From Toxonevra muliebris (Eukaryota; Arthropoda; Insecta; Diptera; Pallopteridae), in contig OY829329.1 of assembly GCA_963691655.1 (NCBI GenBank), forward strand, positions 64,970,852-65,034,851: a stretch of DNA of 64,000 nucleotides, given 5' to 3'. A program made the position numbers and the translations under genes. Below, one piece after another: positions 36,478-47,139 of this stretch (positions within the stretch are counted from its first letter, which is position 1; the number at the start of each line of letters is the position of its first letter). The notes beneath the pieces are model-generated. The model was not told the origin of the DNA. It saw only the letters and a list, made by a program, of their open reading frames with translations, and did not search any database.

Positions 36478-37428
36478 CAGTAACGACTCCAAAATTTTGG
36501 TTTGGGGAGGGCTGATTCTACAAAATTAAAGAAGAAATATTAAACTCAATATTGACCAAAACCCGGAACTAGACTAAAAACTAATGGAAAAATTTTATCA
36601 ATGTTCACACTAAAAAGTACAGATCAAAAATTAATAACCAAACTGAACTCAGTTCAAAATTCAGTCCAAAAATCAAACAAAAATTCAGAAAAAAATTTAG
36701 AATAAAATCTAGACCACAAGTCAGACTAATAGTTAGAATAGAATATAGGACAAAAGCACGCCAAATATCGAACGAAAGCAAGCCAAAACTCAGACCAAAA
36801 TCCAGTAAAAATATCTGATAAATATTCACACTAAAAATTTTAACTCAAGTACAAACCAAAAGTAGGCATAACTTTAGACCGAATTCAGACAACAAATTAA
36901 ATAAAAACTGGACTAAATTGCTAGCCAAATTCTGGTCAAAATTTAAAACAAAATCCAGACCGGTTTCGAACCGAAATTCGAATAAAAACTCGTTTCGAAC
37001 TTAAGCCAATTCAGACCAAAATTTCGACTACAATTCAAACCAAGAGTTAGATTAAAACTTAAGCTAAAAGGACGCCAAATACAAATTAAAAGCAAACCAA
37101 AACTTAAAACAAAAATCAGATCAAACACTGAATAAAAATTTAGAATAAACACTCAAACCAAATTCAGATTAAAATTCAGACCTAAAATCAAAACAACATT
37201 CCGACATACAATCAAACCCGAATTTAGATCAACAACGGAAAAGTTAAACCAAATATCAGACTAAAATTCAGTGCAAAATTCAACCCAAATACTAGACCTT
37301 GATAGTGGTCTCTCTAAAAATAAGACATCAATAAACTATAGCTGAAATTGTAGATTTAATGTAGTCAGAGTGTATTTAATAACCAATTGCACTATAACGA
37401 GGGGGGGATGAAGCTGGACCCGCCACTG
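36478..37428. mobile_element. hAT-like non-autonomous element with minisatellite body (copy B)
   Basis: The left end CAGTAACGACTCCAAAATT and the right end, read on the minus strand, CAGTGGCGGGTCCAGCTT agree at about 13 of 18 positions. G-rich sequence follows both ends (GGGGAGGG; GGGGGGG on the mirrored side). No flanking 8-bp duplication could be matched. About 36540-37300 is the same type of degenerate (CAAAATTCAGAC)n array as in copy A at 9.7-10.95 kb. Confidence 0.55.
36540..37300 (+). repeat. degenerate minisatellite, second block
   Basis: Units such as ACCAAAATCCAG, AAAAATTCAGA and CAAAACTCAGACC, same strand and consensus as the block at 9720-10955, about 26 kb away. Confidence 0.7.
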
Positions 37429-40400
37429 TCAAAAAACTTTTTTGCAGTCCTCATAATTGTACTCAATATTTTATATAACGAATAAAAAATTCGGATGGGT
37501 GAGACAATTTCCAAATGGGTTGTAGTTATTATTTAGTTTTTATCTCTCCAGTTCGTTTCTTCTTTTTTTTATTACATGGGAATTGTTTTATTCTCTTCAT
37601 CTCTCTCTCTCTCTCACTATGTAAAACTTTCTCATAGCTGTAGCATTTTTAAAGATTCGTGCAAACAAAAAACAATTACAACAAGCCTATACGAACTTGA
37701 AATATTCCGCCATATTAGTAGAAGAAAATTTAACGACTCAAACAAACGAATAGAATGCAAAAACAATTTGAATAGTTTTTGCTGCCATACTAATTGCGAG
37801 AGAGCAACTCTCTCTATCTCAAAAAAAAAAAAAAACAATAAAAATAACAACACCAAACAAATATCAAAACCATACACTGAAAAAAGTTTTATTACGAAAC
37901 ATTAACAGTTCTTGCTCTTTACAGTATAATTTATATTTTCTATACACATTCCTTCATCTTAGCTCATTAAATAAATAACAAAAAAAAAAAAAAAAAAACA
38001 AACAAACAATAACAAATAACACAACAACCCTTTTTAGTGGTAATGCAACAGAAACAACAACATCAACACTCATAATGGACATTAAGTACATATACTTGGG
38101 TAATTTGCTGTTATTAAATAAAAAAAAAATTGTACTTACAATTAGTAAGTACAATTCATATTAGTCACAACAGAGATTTTCCAGCTGCCAATGTATACAC
38201 AAATATAACACACACGCACAAATTGTGATGTTAATTAATTGCATTACAATTGCATCATCATTTACTTGTGTTTTTTGTTTATTCCTGCTATTGTAATCAT
38301 GATTATTATTATTACTACTTATTGCTACTTCTAACAATGCAGTCGACAACACAAAGGCTAAAATTTGTAAAATATTTTACTTAAAAGGGATTGAATTTAA
38401 ATTGAACTTATATTTGACAAAGTTTGAGATTATCTCTAAAGCTAAAAGTTAATAAGAATTCATAAGAATTATACAATACTAAGAACCTAATTAAATTGAA
38501 GATTTAGAAGCCTACAAGGCAGTCAAACACAGAATTATACTTTGTAAATGTTCAAGGTTAATATTTAAGAAATATGTATACATGCATATGTAAAGCATAG
38601 AAGATCACAAAAATAACTAAAAAAAAGTGACAGTAATGAAAATAAACCCATATCAACTAATTAATTCTATGACAGCAAATAAAGAAGTTCGATTGAGAAA
38701 AGGTATACATTAAATAAAAATATTTAAATCGATTTTGCTCTAGAAGAAATATGCGTAAAAAACGTTCGATTAGTTTTCTTAACATTTAAAATTTTATTAC
38801 ATATAAAAACGATTACTTTTAATTGTCTTTCATAAATTATACATATTTTTGCTTCTCTTCGAAATAAATTGCTCATACGCCTCACTGTGCAGCCGACATA
38901 GTAGCATTGTGTGTGGGGGAGAGAGGGAATGAATAGTAAACGAATATTTAATTTCTACTTTCTCTGGCACTCACTCACATTCCCTTGTACAATTTTGCAA
39001 TAAAGCACAATTGTTCTAAATAAATAAAAATAAAGAGAGAAAAAAAAGGAAAAATCAAGTAACAAAAAAACAAAAGGGGAGAAAGTAACCATTTCTGGTT
39101 GAGACTAAAAAACATTTGAGAATTTTCAACATCAGTGATCAAAGGAGGATGTTTTTTTTTGTTTGTTTTTGTTTTGTATCTCATGTCCAGTATCCTGCAT
39201 GAATGCATGAATGTTTATGTGGTATTTTTAATTGCCATATTACTTTTACTCATGTCAAATTGATATTGAAATTTCAAATATTTACATACATGTGTGTATG
39301 TGCATAAGTAATGGAATTTTATTTTAATTTAATTAAAAAAGAAACAGAATTTGAATTTCATAGTATAGTTTACATATGTTGTAGGTAGTTAAACTTGTAT
39401 CTAGCAGTTGACCTGCACTTTATATGAAGTGATGGGTAACATTGATTAAGTACATACATATTAAAAAAAAAATGTTATTGCATTTTAAGTGCGTATCGAA
39501 ATTATTTACATCTTGGGATGATAGAAAAATGTTGGTTTCAGATTCAGCATACAAAATTGCTTAGGGAATAACTTCTGGTTCTTATTTATGTGAAACCTTG
39601 CCAGTCGGTGTTATTAGTTCTCACTAACTCTTGCACTCTTAAAAAATTCTTAGTACCCAAGTATTTCGAGAGAGAGAGAGAATGAAAACAAAAAAACAGA
39701 AACAAATCCATGCAAATTTAAATTCCAATTTCGATTTCCCTTTTTCTCTCTCTCTATTGCCTGATTTTTTTTCATGTAATAAAATAAAAACAACAACCAT
39801 TTATCATTTTTTTGTAACTATACAAATTACTTTTCCGTTAATCTCTCTCTCTCTTTTACTCTCTCTAATAGTTCATCTCTTTGGAATGGTGTTTTCTACA
39901 AGCAATTGAGAATCAAACCGACTTCTCACTCGCTGTTTTTCATGTTAACGAGTGTCAATGTAGCAACGAGTAAAACTTCTCAACGACTTGGATTGACTTT
40001 CACAAGTACTTTTCAGCATTAATACTTTACACTCGCTACTCTTTATCGTTAGACCACCTTGAAATTTTTTTCGTAAAATGAAAACTAAAGCAAATGAAAA
40101 TAATAAGAATAATAATAATAATAACACCCAACACCACTTAATGGTTATGGTCATAATTTCTCGTTAAGCCAAAGTAATCGCCACTTCTTTCAAATGGACC
40201 ATACGGTGGCGGCTTCTACTGTTGCCATTACTTATATCTACAGCTACCTAAACAAAGTCTTTTGTTATCACCAGAGTAGTGTATAACTAAAGAAACGTGT
40301 GGAAGGTAATAAAGGAAAATACATTTCGATTATGCGCACATTTTCTTTTTTCAAATTCCTTTTTTTTTTCTTTTGAAATGGGGAAAAAGCATCAGCCCAC

Positions 40401-41120
40401 CAGCAGCAACCAAAGGACTGCTTTCCCCCTTACAAAAAAAAAAAAAAAAATATAAATGGGAATGTTACGCTTGAATTGTGTATTAATGTTATAAATAAAT
40501 AAATGAATAATAGAAAAGTTAATTGGAAATTTGAAAATTGGAAAATGTTTTGGTCAAATGCACTTTGAATTTCACAAAAGCAAGAAAAAAAAACGCAAAA
40601 ATTTATTACTTCTATGATTAAATTTGAAAATATAATGAAGTCAATATTTTAAAAAAGCTTAACTACAGTTTTAAAACAAATTTATTGTGTAACACATCAA
40701 ATTTATTTATATCTTTTTTTGTTAATAAAATTAACAATTTCGAAGGAAAATAGCGAGAAAAACTTTTCCAATTTTGAATTCACTGAAGAAAATTTTTTTT
40801 TGTTTGATAATAAGAAGAACAGAAAGAAATAAATTATCTGGGGAATGGGGAAAAGAGGGAGCTTAAATATTCGTATTAGGAATTATTTTATTCAGAAAAA
40901 GAAATACATAAATTATTTTACAGAATTAAAACTTTGTCCAGCTCTATCATTGGCTAATAAGAGACAGTTAATGGCATTAAGAAGTAGAGCACAGGGGGAA
41001 ATAAGAGTTGCAGTCATACTTAAATTGGAGCGTCAGCGTCGTTTATTTGCCAAAACTCTCTTTTCCCATACAAAAATAGACGATTTTTACAGATAAATGG
41101 CGCAAAGCGTCAATTTAGGT
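37429..41120. other. AT-rich non-coding DNA
   Basis: No gene recognised. (TC)n at 37600-37615, poly-A at 37980-37998, GAGA tract at 39668-39680, TCTC tracts at 39745-39755 and 39841-39866, AAT repeats near 40108-40122, and a perfect hairpin at 38128-38156. ACTCGCTACTCTTTATCGTT at 40032-40051 has a near copy at 44527-44546. Confidence 0.45.
38128..38156. other. perfect 12-bp hairpin
   Basis: AATTGTACTTAC (38128-38139), loop AATTA, GTAAGTACAATT (38145-38156). All 12 pairs match. Too short for a microRNA precursor; function unknown. Confidence 0.6.
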
Positions 41121-41178
41121 ATGACTCCTGGTTTTCACTATGTTAAATTTAATCAAATTTGCCAACATGCTGGCAAAT
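41121..41178 (+). mobile_element. half copy of the TGCCTGG MITE
   Basis: CCTGGTTTTCACTATGTTAA...AAATTTGCCAACATGCTGGCAAA matches one arm of the complete element at 44589-44707. The opposite arm is missing. Confidence 0.55.
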
Positions 41179-41249
41179 AAGTCATAATCAAAAATTTTGT
41201 ATAATTTGATTTATAAATGAGACGCTGAGAAGAAAAGTGGTATAACTTC

Positions 41250-41510
41250 TACGTTCAGAAAAAAATGGAATAATTTTACTTAAGAGCAAAAGCAAAACGA
41301 CATATGTTCAGAGCAAAAGTAAAACGAAATATGTTCAGAGCGAAAACGGTATAAAAAACTATGCTGTTCTTGCTGTGAAAGAATTGTTATACAACTTTTG
41401 CTCTTACTTTTAAGGCGTTTCATTTTCACTCTAAACCGTATTACTTATGCCATTCTTGCACTGACACTCTAAATTATTTAACTTTTGCTCTTATATAAAT
41501 TTTAGCCCGC
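41250..41510. repeat. fold-back repeat with 27-bp direct units
   Basis: AGAGCAAAAGCAAAACGACA begins a 27-bp unit at about 41283 that recurs from 41310 and partly again. Its complement appears downstream as ACTTTTGCTCTTACTTTTAA (about 41395-41414) and AACTTTTGCTCTTAT (near 41480). Confidence 0.5.
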
Positions 41511-41552
41511 TTTTACTCTTAGCCTGTCAAATAAATCTGAACTTAAACTTAA

Positions 41553-41670
41553 CCCAGTAATGACTGGCGGAGCCATATGGCACCTTGTCCTGAGCCAGGT
41601 TAAAAAACAATTTTTTTCTCAAGTTATTTTCTTGATCTATCTACTTTGGTTCTCTATCGTCCTTAATGGG
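41553..41670. mobile_element. piggyBac-like MITE, 118 bp
   Basis: TTAA at 41549-41552 and 41671-41674. Ends CCCAGTAATGAC (left) and, on the minus strand, CCCATTAAGGAC (right); with TTAA, 14 of 16 bases agree. No coding capacity. Confidence 0.7.
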
Positions 41671-42672
41671 TTAATCGAGTTCATCAACCATAGATTAGAA
41701 CTGTCATGACCAAATTCCAAAGACTATAAATATAACAACTGATTAATTGTCTTCAAATTTTGTGAAGAAAAAGAGAAAAAGAGGGCAATATTAAAAATAC
41801 TCGGAGAAAACTTTTACTCATTTAGTACTACATACTCTCTAAGATTACGTTTTCAACGAGTAGATACTAATGCATCAAAAAGAGAGAATAAAATCTGAAA
41901 AATTTGATGATTACTTTCAATGCCAAACAGAGTTGCCGTTTTGCTTATTTGTAAGCAAATTTGCTTACTTTTTTTACGGTTGTGCACACGTGTACTTTTT
42001 TCTCATTTTGTTTATTTTTTTTCTAAAGTTTAATTTGAACTAAAATTTGCAAGAAAATTTTGATATATTGGCATAAATTTTTTATTATTTTATTTCGTTT
42101 TTTATCATTCGATAAGAATGGGTAACACTAATAATGTTCATGCATATTTGGTGTCATCCCTGCAAGTTATTGAATGAAAAATGTAAGTAGTACCAAAATT
42201 ACATAGTGGCACAAATTTTCAACCAAATTTTCGAGAGAGTTCCCAACGGTTTTAAAGTAATTTGGGGTTGCTGATCACGATTGCGTACACAGTTTTTCTT
42301 CATCACATCTAGTTCCCCCACAGTGACCTGATGATATGAATTTTATATCTGATGCAAAGTTATTAAGCACAAAGGGATAAACAATAAACAATATAATACA
42401 CTTTTCCTCCAACTCTTACCCTTCCTCTTGAAAATAGGATTATAAACCCCCTTTTTTTATAAATGGCAGATAAAAAAACACCGTTGATAAAACTATTATA
42501 CTGTTTTTGGAGAAAATGTTCTATGTTAAAAATTATGAAGGGTCCTAGAACATTAGAATGACCTACTAGGTACATATTTCCCAGAATAATGCAAATAAAG
42601 AAATTTTTCATTAGAACCAAGCCATTCACACTACGTAAGTTAATAATGGAATCGTTTGTACATTACATTAGG

Positions 42673-42762
42673 CTTTTCCATGTGGAGCCAAGAAAATTAA
42701 AAAAAAAAAATATTTAACTGATTTAAAAAAAAAAAAAAAAAATTTGTTGGCTCCGCATGGTA
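42673..42762. repeat. snap-back: CCATGTGGAGCCAA / TTGGCTCCGCATGG
   Basis: The two 14-mers (about 42678-42691 and 42748-42761) pair at 13 of 14 positions around two A-runs. The right arm and beyond, read on the minus strand, resembles the T-arm and 3' acceptor of a tRNA (GGTTCAATACC...CGGAGCCA), but no 5' half of a tRNA is present. Confidence 0.4.
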
Positions 42763-43036
42763 TTGAACCACGGGTCAAATTTTTTATTTGTAAATCACCC
42801 CTATGTAAGCATTTCTTGTCTGTATTACTACTATATATCGTCGTCGTTCAAGCAGAAATCACTAAGTCCAAATTAATTTTTTTAGTTTTATCCGTATTAA
42901 TTAGCTTCTATAACTCGAAAGACATAATAAATTCGATTTTTGATAATGCAATTAAAACGTATACTTATTTGTGTATCAATCTGTTACCTTTTTAACTTTG
43001 CCAGTGCTCGTATCGCACAATGCACTGCATAAACTA

Positions 43037-44323
43037 AAGCGCGGTTCACGCCAAATTGGCACGCTTTGTTGTGGTCACCACGTCGCCCCTAGTCATAAGA
43101 ACAACAAAATTTTTACTGGGATTTGTTTACAATACCGTTACCGTTAGTTGATAAATTTTTCATATTAATTGATAGCAAGTTGGTGATTGTGTGCACAATG
43201 GAAGCTGCAAATAGAAAATTTATTGTGAACAAATTTATTGAAAATCCGTCGTAGTCTGGTTCAAAGATTGCGAAAGTGTTAAATATCTCCAAAAGAACGG
43301 TATGTAGAGTTATAAAACGATATAAATAAACTTTTAGTGTTGAAAGAGCTAAAAAAGTTGTGAACAAAACGGGAACCACCAACCTAAAATTAAAGGCAAA
43401 GATCTTGAGGTCCATCAAAAATAATCCCGGACTATCGGATAGCGATCGTGCCAAAAAATTCAATACCAGCAAAAGTACTGCTAGACAAATACGCATAAAA
43501 GCTGGGCTAAAGTGCTATCGTGCTATAAAATATCCAAATAGAACAGACAAACAGAATTTGCTGGCCAAAAAAAGTGCTCGTCTTCTTTATAATAATGTTT
43601 TGACCAAATTCAATGGATACATTATTGTGGATGACGAATCATACATAAAATTTGATCTTAAACAGCTTCCAGGTCAAAAACTTAATATGGCAACGAATCG
43701 TGGTAATGTACCCTCAAAATTCAAGTACATAAAAATGGATAAATTTGCAAAGAAAGCAATGGTGTGGCAGGCTATTTGCAGCTGTGGTCTCAAATCCAGG
43801 GCGTTTGTGACATCCTCTTCTATGACGTCTGATATTTACATCAAAGAGTGCCTTTCGAAACGACTATTGCCATTTGTTCGTCACCACCATTCGCCTGTGA
43901 AGTTTTGGCCTGATTTCTCTAAGAAAACCATGGATTGGTATCAGACAAATAAAGTAGATCTAGTGCCCAAATATATGAATCAACCCAATTGCCCCCAGCT
44001 TCGACCGATCGAAAAATACTGGGCTATTACAAAATATAAGTTGAAGAAAAATGCAGGTATTGTCAAAAATGTGAATTCAATGTTACTAAAATGGATCCAA
44101 ATAGCCGCAAAAGTATCCAGAGCGGATGTTCAAAGGTTAATGGGGTCCATTAAAAGGAATACTCGGAACTTTTCGCACAACAAAGGAATTTAAATCTTTT
44201 AATATTATAGTATTAAAACACAATATTAAACTTATCATTTAATGCATTATTTGTTATTCTGTGTGTTCTGGTTAAAAAGATACAGCAACTTTCCTGCGTG
44301 CCAATTTTGCGTGAACCGCGCTT
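43037..44323 (+). mobile_element. full-length DD37E-type element, lineage 2 (dead)
   Basis: TA duplications at 43035-43036 and 44324-44325. Left end AAGCGCGGTTCACGCCAAAT, right end (minus strand) AAGCGCGGTTCACGCAAAAT: 27 of about 28 positions agree. Length 1287 bp. TIRs are unrelated to those of the 17-kb copy, so this is a separate lineage. Confidence 0.9.
43198..44193 (+). pseudogene. DD37E-type transposase pseudogene, lineage 2
   Basis: One continuous frame of 331 codons from ATG 43198, the expected length, broken by two nonsense codons (TAG 43252-43254, TAA 43327-43329) in the N-terminal helix-turn-helix region (IAKVLNISKRTVCRVIKRYK). Downstream the frame is open for about 290 codons. 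Catalytic landmarks: VDDESYIKF (DDE codons 43630-43638), FWPDF (Asp 43912-43914) and LRPIEKYWA (Glu 44011-44013). Only 32 residues separate the last two; by comparison with lineage 1 (FWPDLASCHYGKKA) five residues, including the SCHY motif, are deleted. The DNA cut-and-paste role is known for the family; this copy cannot be active. Confidence 0.9.
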
Positions 44324-44588
44324 TAACTTCATCTCAGAAATTAAAAAAATGGACTTAGTAAATTCTGTCAGAACGACGACGATATATTTGCTTACTTTTT
44401 TTTCAAATTGTTAACATTTTTAGGAGAATTTGATTACAAAATTTTTTAGGCCGTGGCAACTCTGATGCTAAATACTTTTCACTCGCCACATTACTCATTT
44501 TACCGAGTATTAATTTATCAACTAGAGACTCGCTACTCTTCATCGTTCGGAGTGTAGAAAACCCCAGAAATAAATTCCAAAAGACTAA

Positions 44589-44707
44589 TGCTTGGTTTTT
44601 ACTATGTTATATTTGCTATAAAAAAGAGAAAAAGAGAGAATTTCCCATATGAAATTTGCCAACATGCTGGCAAATTTAATTGAATTTGACATAGTGAAAA
44701 CCAGGCA
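44589..44707. mobile_element. palindromic MITE, 119 bp
   Basis: TAA at 44586-44588 and 44708-44710 flank the ends TGCTTGGTTTTTACTATGT and (minus strand) TGCCTGGTTTTCACTATGT, 17 of 19 alike. TAA duplication suggests PIF/Harbinger. The interior includes TTTGCCAACATGCTGGCAAA, also seen at 41157-41176. Confidence 0.7.
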
Positions 44708-44710
44708 TAA

Positions 44711-47139
44711 TACAATACAAATAATTTCACAAAAATTTTAATTTACTAATTTCAATAATTTAATTAAATTATCGCAGAAGTGTTTAAAAAAAATGTGCAA
44801 TATTTCAAGTCCTCTCTCTCTCTCTTTCTCTCTGCCCACGTCTTTATCTTTCACTCTTCTTCACTTTCTGTGTACGCTTTTCGCTACCACATGGCACTCA
44901 AAAAAAGGTAGTATTTAAATTTTTTAAGAATTCGAATTAAGTACAAAACGAAATAATGGAATTTCCATGCTGCACACACATATTTTCAATGATGATGATA
45001 ACCAGCGCGCAAAATACCAACAAACATACATACATATACTTAGAACCAACCAAAAAAGTAAAACCATCTTCAGTTTCAACTATAGAAAAAACCCAACTTA
45101 CATAGTATTCAAAATAAAAAAAAAAAAATAAAAAAAAAAAACAGAGAAAAACGAAACCAGAAGAAGTGCAAAAAGGCATTAATGAAATTATGCTGTTGCT
45201 CTTCTTCCCAAGTGATGCGCTGCTTGCCACTCGTGTCTCGTGTGCCTCAATGGGGAAATTACATTTTATAACCGCTTCCCTGTTCATATCCCAAACCAAA
45301 CCATGCCAACCAAATCAAACCTACTTCAACACCCTTCGCTGGTACTTGGATACATATTCTCACATTAAGTTTCATCAGCTAGCGGTAGTAGTAGTAACTA
45401 TATAGTATAGTAACTGATGAAAATACCATTTTTGGGCGCAATGAAGCGTAAAGTAGCCCACGGCATTAAAATGCTCAACATTGCGCACGGTTTACCTTCA
45501 GATTTAAAGGTTGAATTTTTTCGTATCCGTAACCCTCTGCTATTCGTACGCTAGAAGAAAGAAAAGGAATGCAGTGCAAAATCGCCCAAATAGACCGACC
45601 AAATACCGAGAATACACTCGCACGCTGGAAAAAATGGAAAAATAATCAAATACAAGCTTTTTTGCACTTTGCATACAAAGTACCCTTAACTAGCGTCGCT
45701 GTCGCTGCCGCCTTCACCGCCTTCACCGCCTTTGCGCTTCCTCTTCTTTTTCGATGTGGTTTTTCTCAGAGTTAAGCTCTTCTTTCTTCTGTTGTTTGTT
45801 GTATTTTTAAATGGGTTCCTTATGGAAATTTCATTGAAATGCGGTGAGTGCCGAATGTGTTGGATATGGATTCGGTTGTTGCTGTTGTTTCCTTTTTTCT
45901 TTTTTTTTTTTCTGTTTCCTATACTCTAAATATTTTGCAATGCTCTTCTTCTACTGCTGCTTGCATAGCCCTTAAAAGCTATCAAGCACAGATTTTCACA
46001 TCAACAACAACGGCAAGAGCGATAGAGCAGCAACCAAAAAATGAAATAAAAAAATAAAAAACGATAACAACAAATATGCATGATACTCAATGAAGCTTAA
46101 AAATGAAACCACCTAAAGCGGCTGCAATTGGGAAATTTTCTTCTACTCTCTAGTAGTACGAATTATCATATCCATTCTATTGTGTCGTTAAGGCTATTAG
46201 AGGAAACTTCTCGCATTCATTTTAAATTAAATCACATCTTCATTACATTTCTTCGATACCTTCCACATACACAGACATTTTCTTTTTGGGGGGATGAGAG
46301 TTTGGAAATTTAAATAATAAAAAGAGAGTCTTTCATCAATATCGCAGCAGCTAAATCGATGTGCCTCAGCGGTCGATTTATCGAAATGTTGAAGATTTCA
46401 GTTCAGAGCTTAGTTAATTTTATAGATACAGTAATAGAGATAAACTTAGAGATGTGAAGTGCTGCGGTCTAACAAGATTTTCCAATGAGACATTAACATT
46501 TTCAGCTTGTTCGTTAATTTTGTTACATCGATTGTCAGCATATTTTGGTACCTACTGAATACTTTTCACTATCCCAAAAAAAGTGTTTCTGAATAATAAA
46601 ACCAATAATGCATGGCTAAATCAGTTTGTATTTTCTATAGTTAATGAAATATAAGCAAGCGGTAATATCAACTGTAAAAGTGCATATAAGAATTTCCATA
46701 GAAAATATTTTTTTTTTTTTTCATTTTGTCATATTTTGAATTTTGGAACTAAAACTTGATTATTTCGACAGTAACTATATGCAATAAAATAAATATGGAA
46801 TGGGTGCATTTTTATAGAATTTTCCTTTGAAACTCTTTCACATTCTGCTTTTTTGTTGATTTCTTTTCTTTTTTTTATTTACCAAAATTTGAGTAAAAAT
46901 ATTCCGAGTTTCTGTTGTGTTGAACTGAATTGAACTTGAATATATCGATAGCGAAAAAATCCAATAAAACTAATACGAAGTGGAAAATTCTTTTAAAAAT
47001 TTTCGGTTAAAAAACTTTAATCTTCAGCTTGTTTTATAATTTCATCGCATGAATTGTCAGACTATTTCATTTTTTTTTTTTACATTTTTCGAAATTTTTG
47101 TATAGAATGGGTACAATATCATAAGATAAATCAACTTCC
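44711..47139. other. non-coding, host-like
   Basis: TC repeats 44814-44830, poly-A 45118-45140, GCC/TTCACC repeats 45700-45732. A 49-bp block beginning TTCAGCTTGTT at 46501 recurs at 47022-47070. No gene recognised. Confidence 0.45.

Larger units (their letters stand above)
42838..44382. mobile_element. TCGTCG MITE, copy 1, interrupted by DD37E
   Basis: Left end TCGTCGTCGTTCAAGCAGAA; right end TTCTGTCAGAACGACGACGA. Internal sequence (ATCACTAAGTCCAAATTAAT...AATTCGATTTTTGATAATGC) is shared nearly base for base with the uninterrupted copy at 52651-52856. The DD37E element occupies 43037-44323. Compared with copy 2 there are about 45 extra bases next to that insertion site. Confidence 0.85.
41928..44464. 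mobile_element. hAT-like element, outer shell of a triple nest
   Basis: The left end CAGAGTTGCC (41928-41937) is perfectly inverted at the right (GGCAACTCTG, 44455-44464). Flanking 8-mers ATGCCAAA (41920-41927) and ATGCTAAA (44465-44472) agree at 7 of 8 positions, as expected of a hAT target duplication. A perfect 18-bp palindrome GTAAGCAAATTTGCTTAC lies near the left end (41953-41970). No transposase domain is visible; 42838-44382 is a later insertion. Confidence 0.75.

Noticed and set aside
42745..42840. tRNA gene on the minus strand
   Set aside because: Only the T-arm and 3' acceptor look tRNA-like; no matching 5' acceptor, D-arm or anticodon arm upstream.
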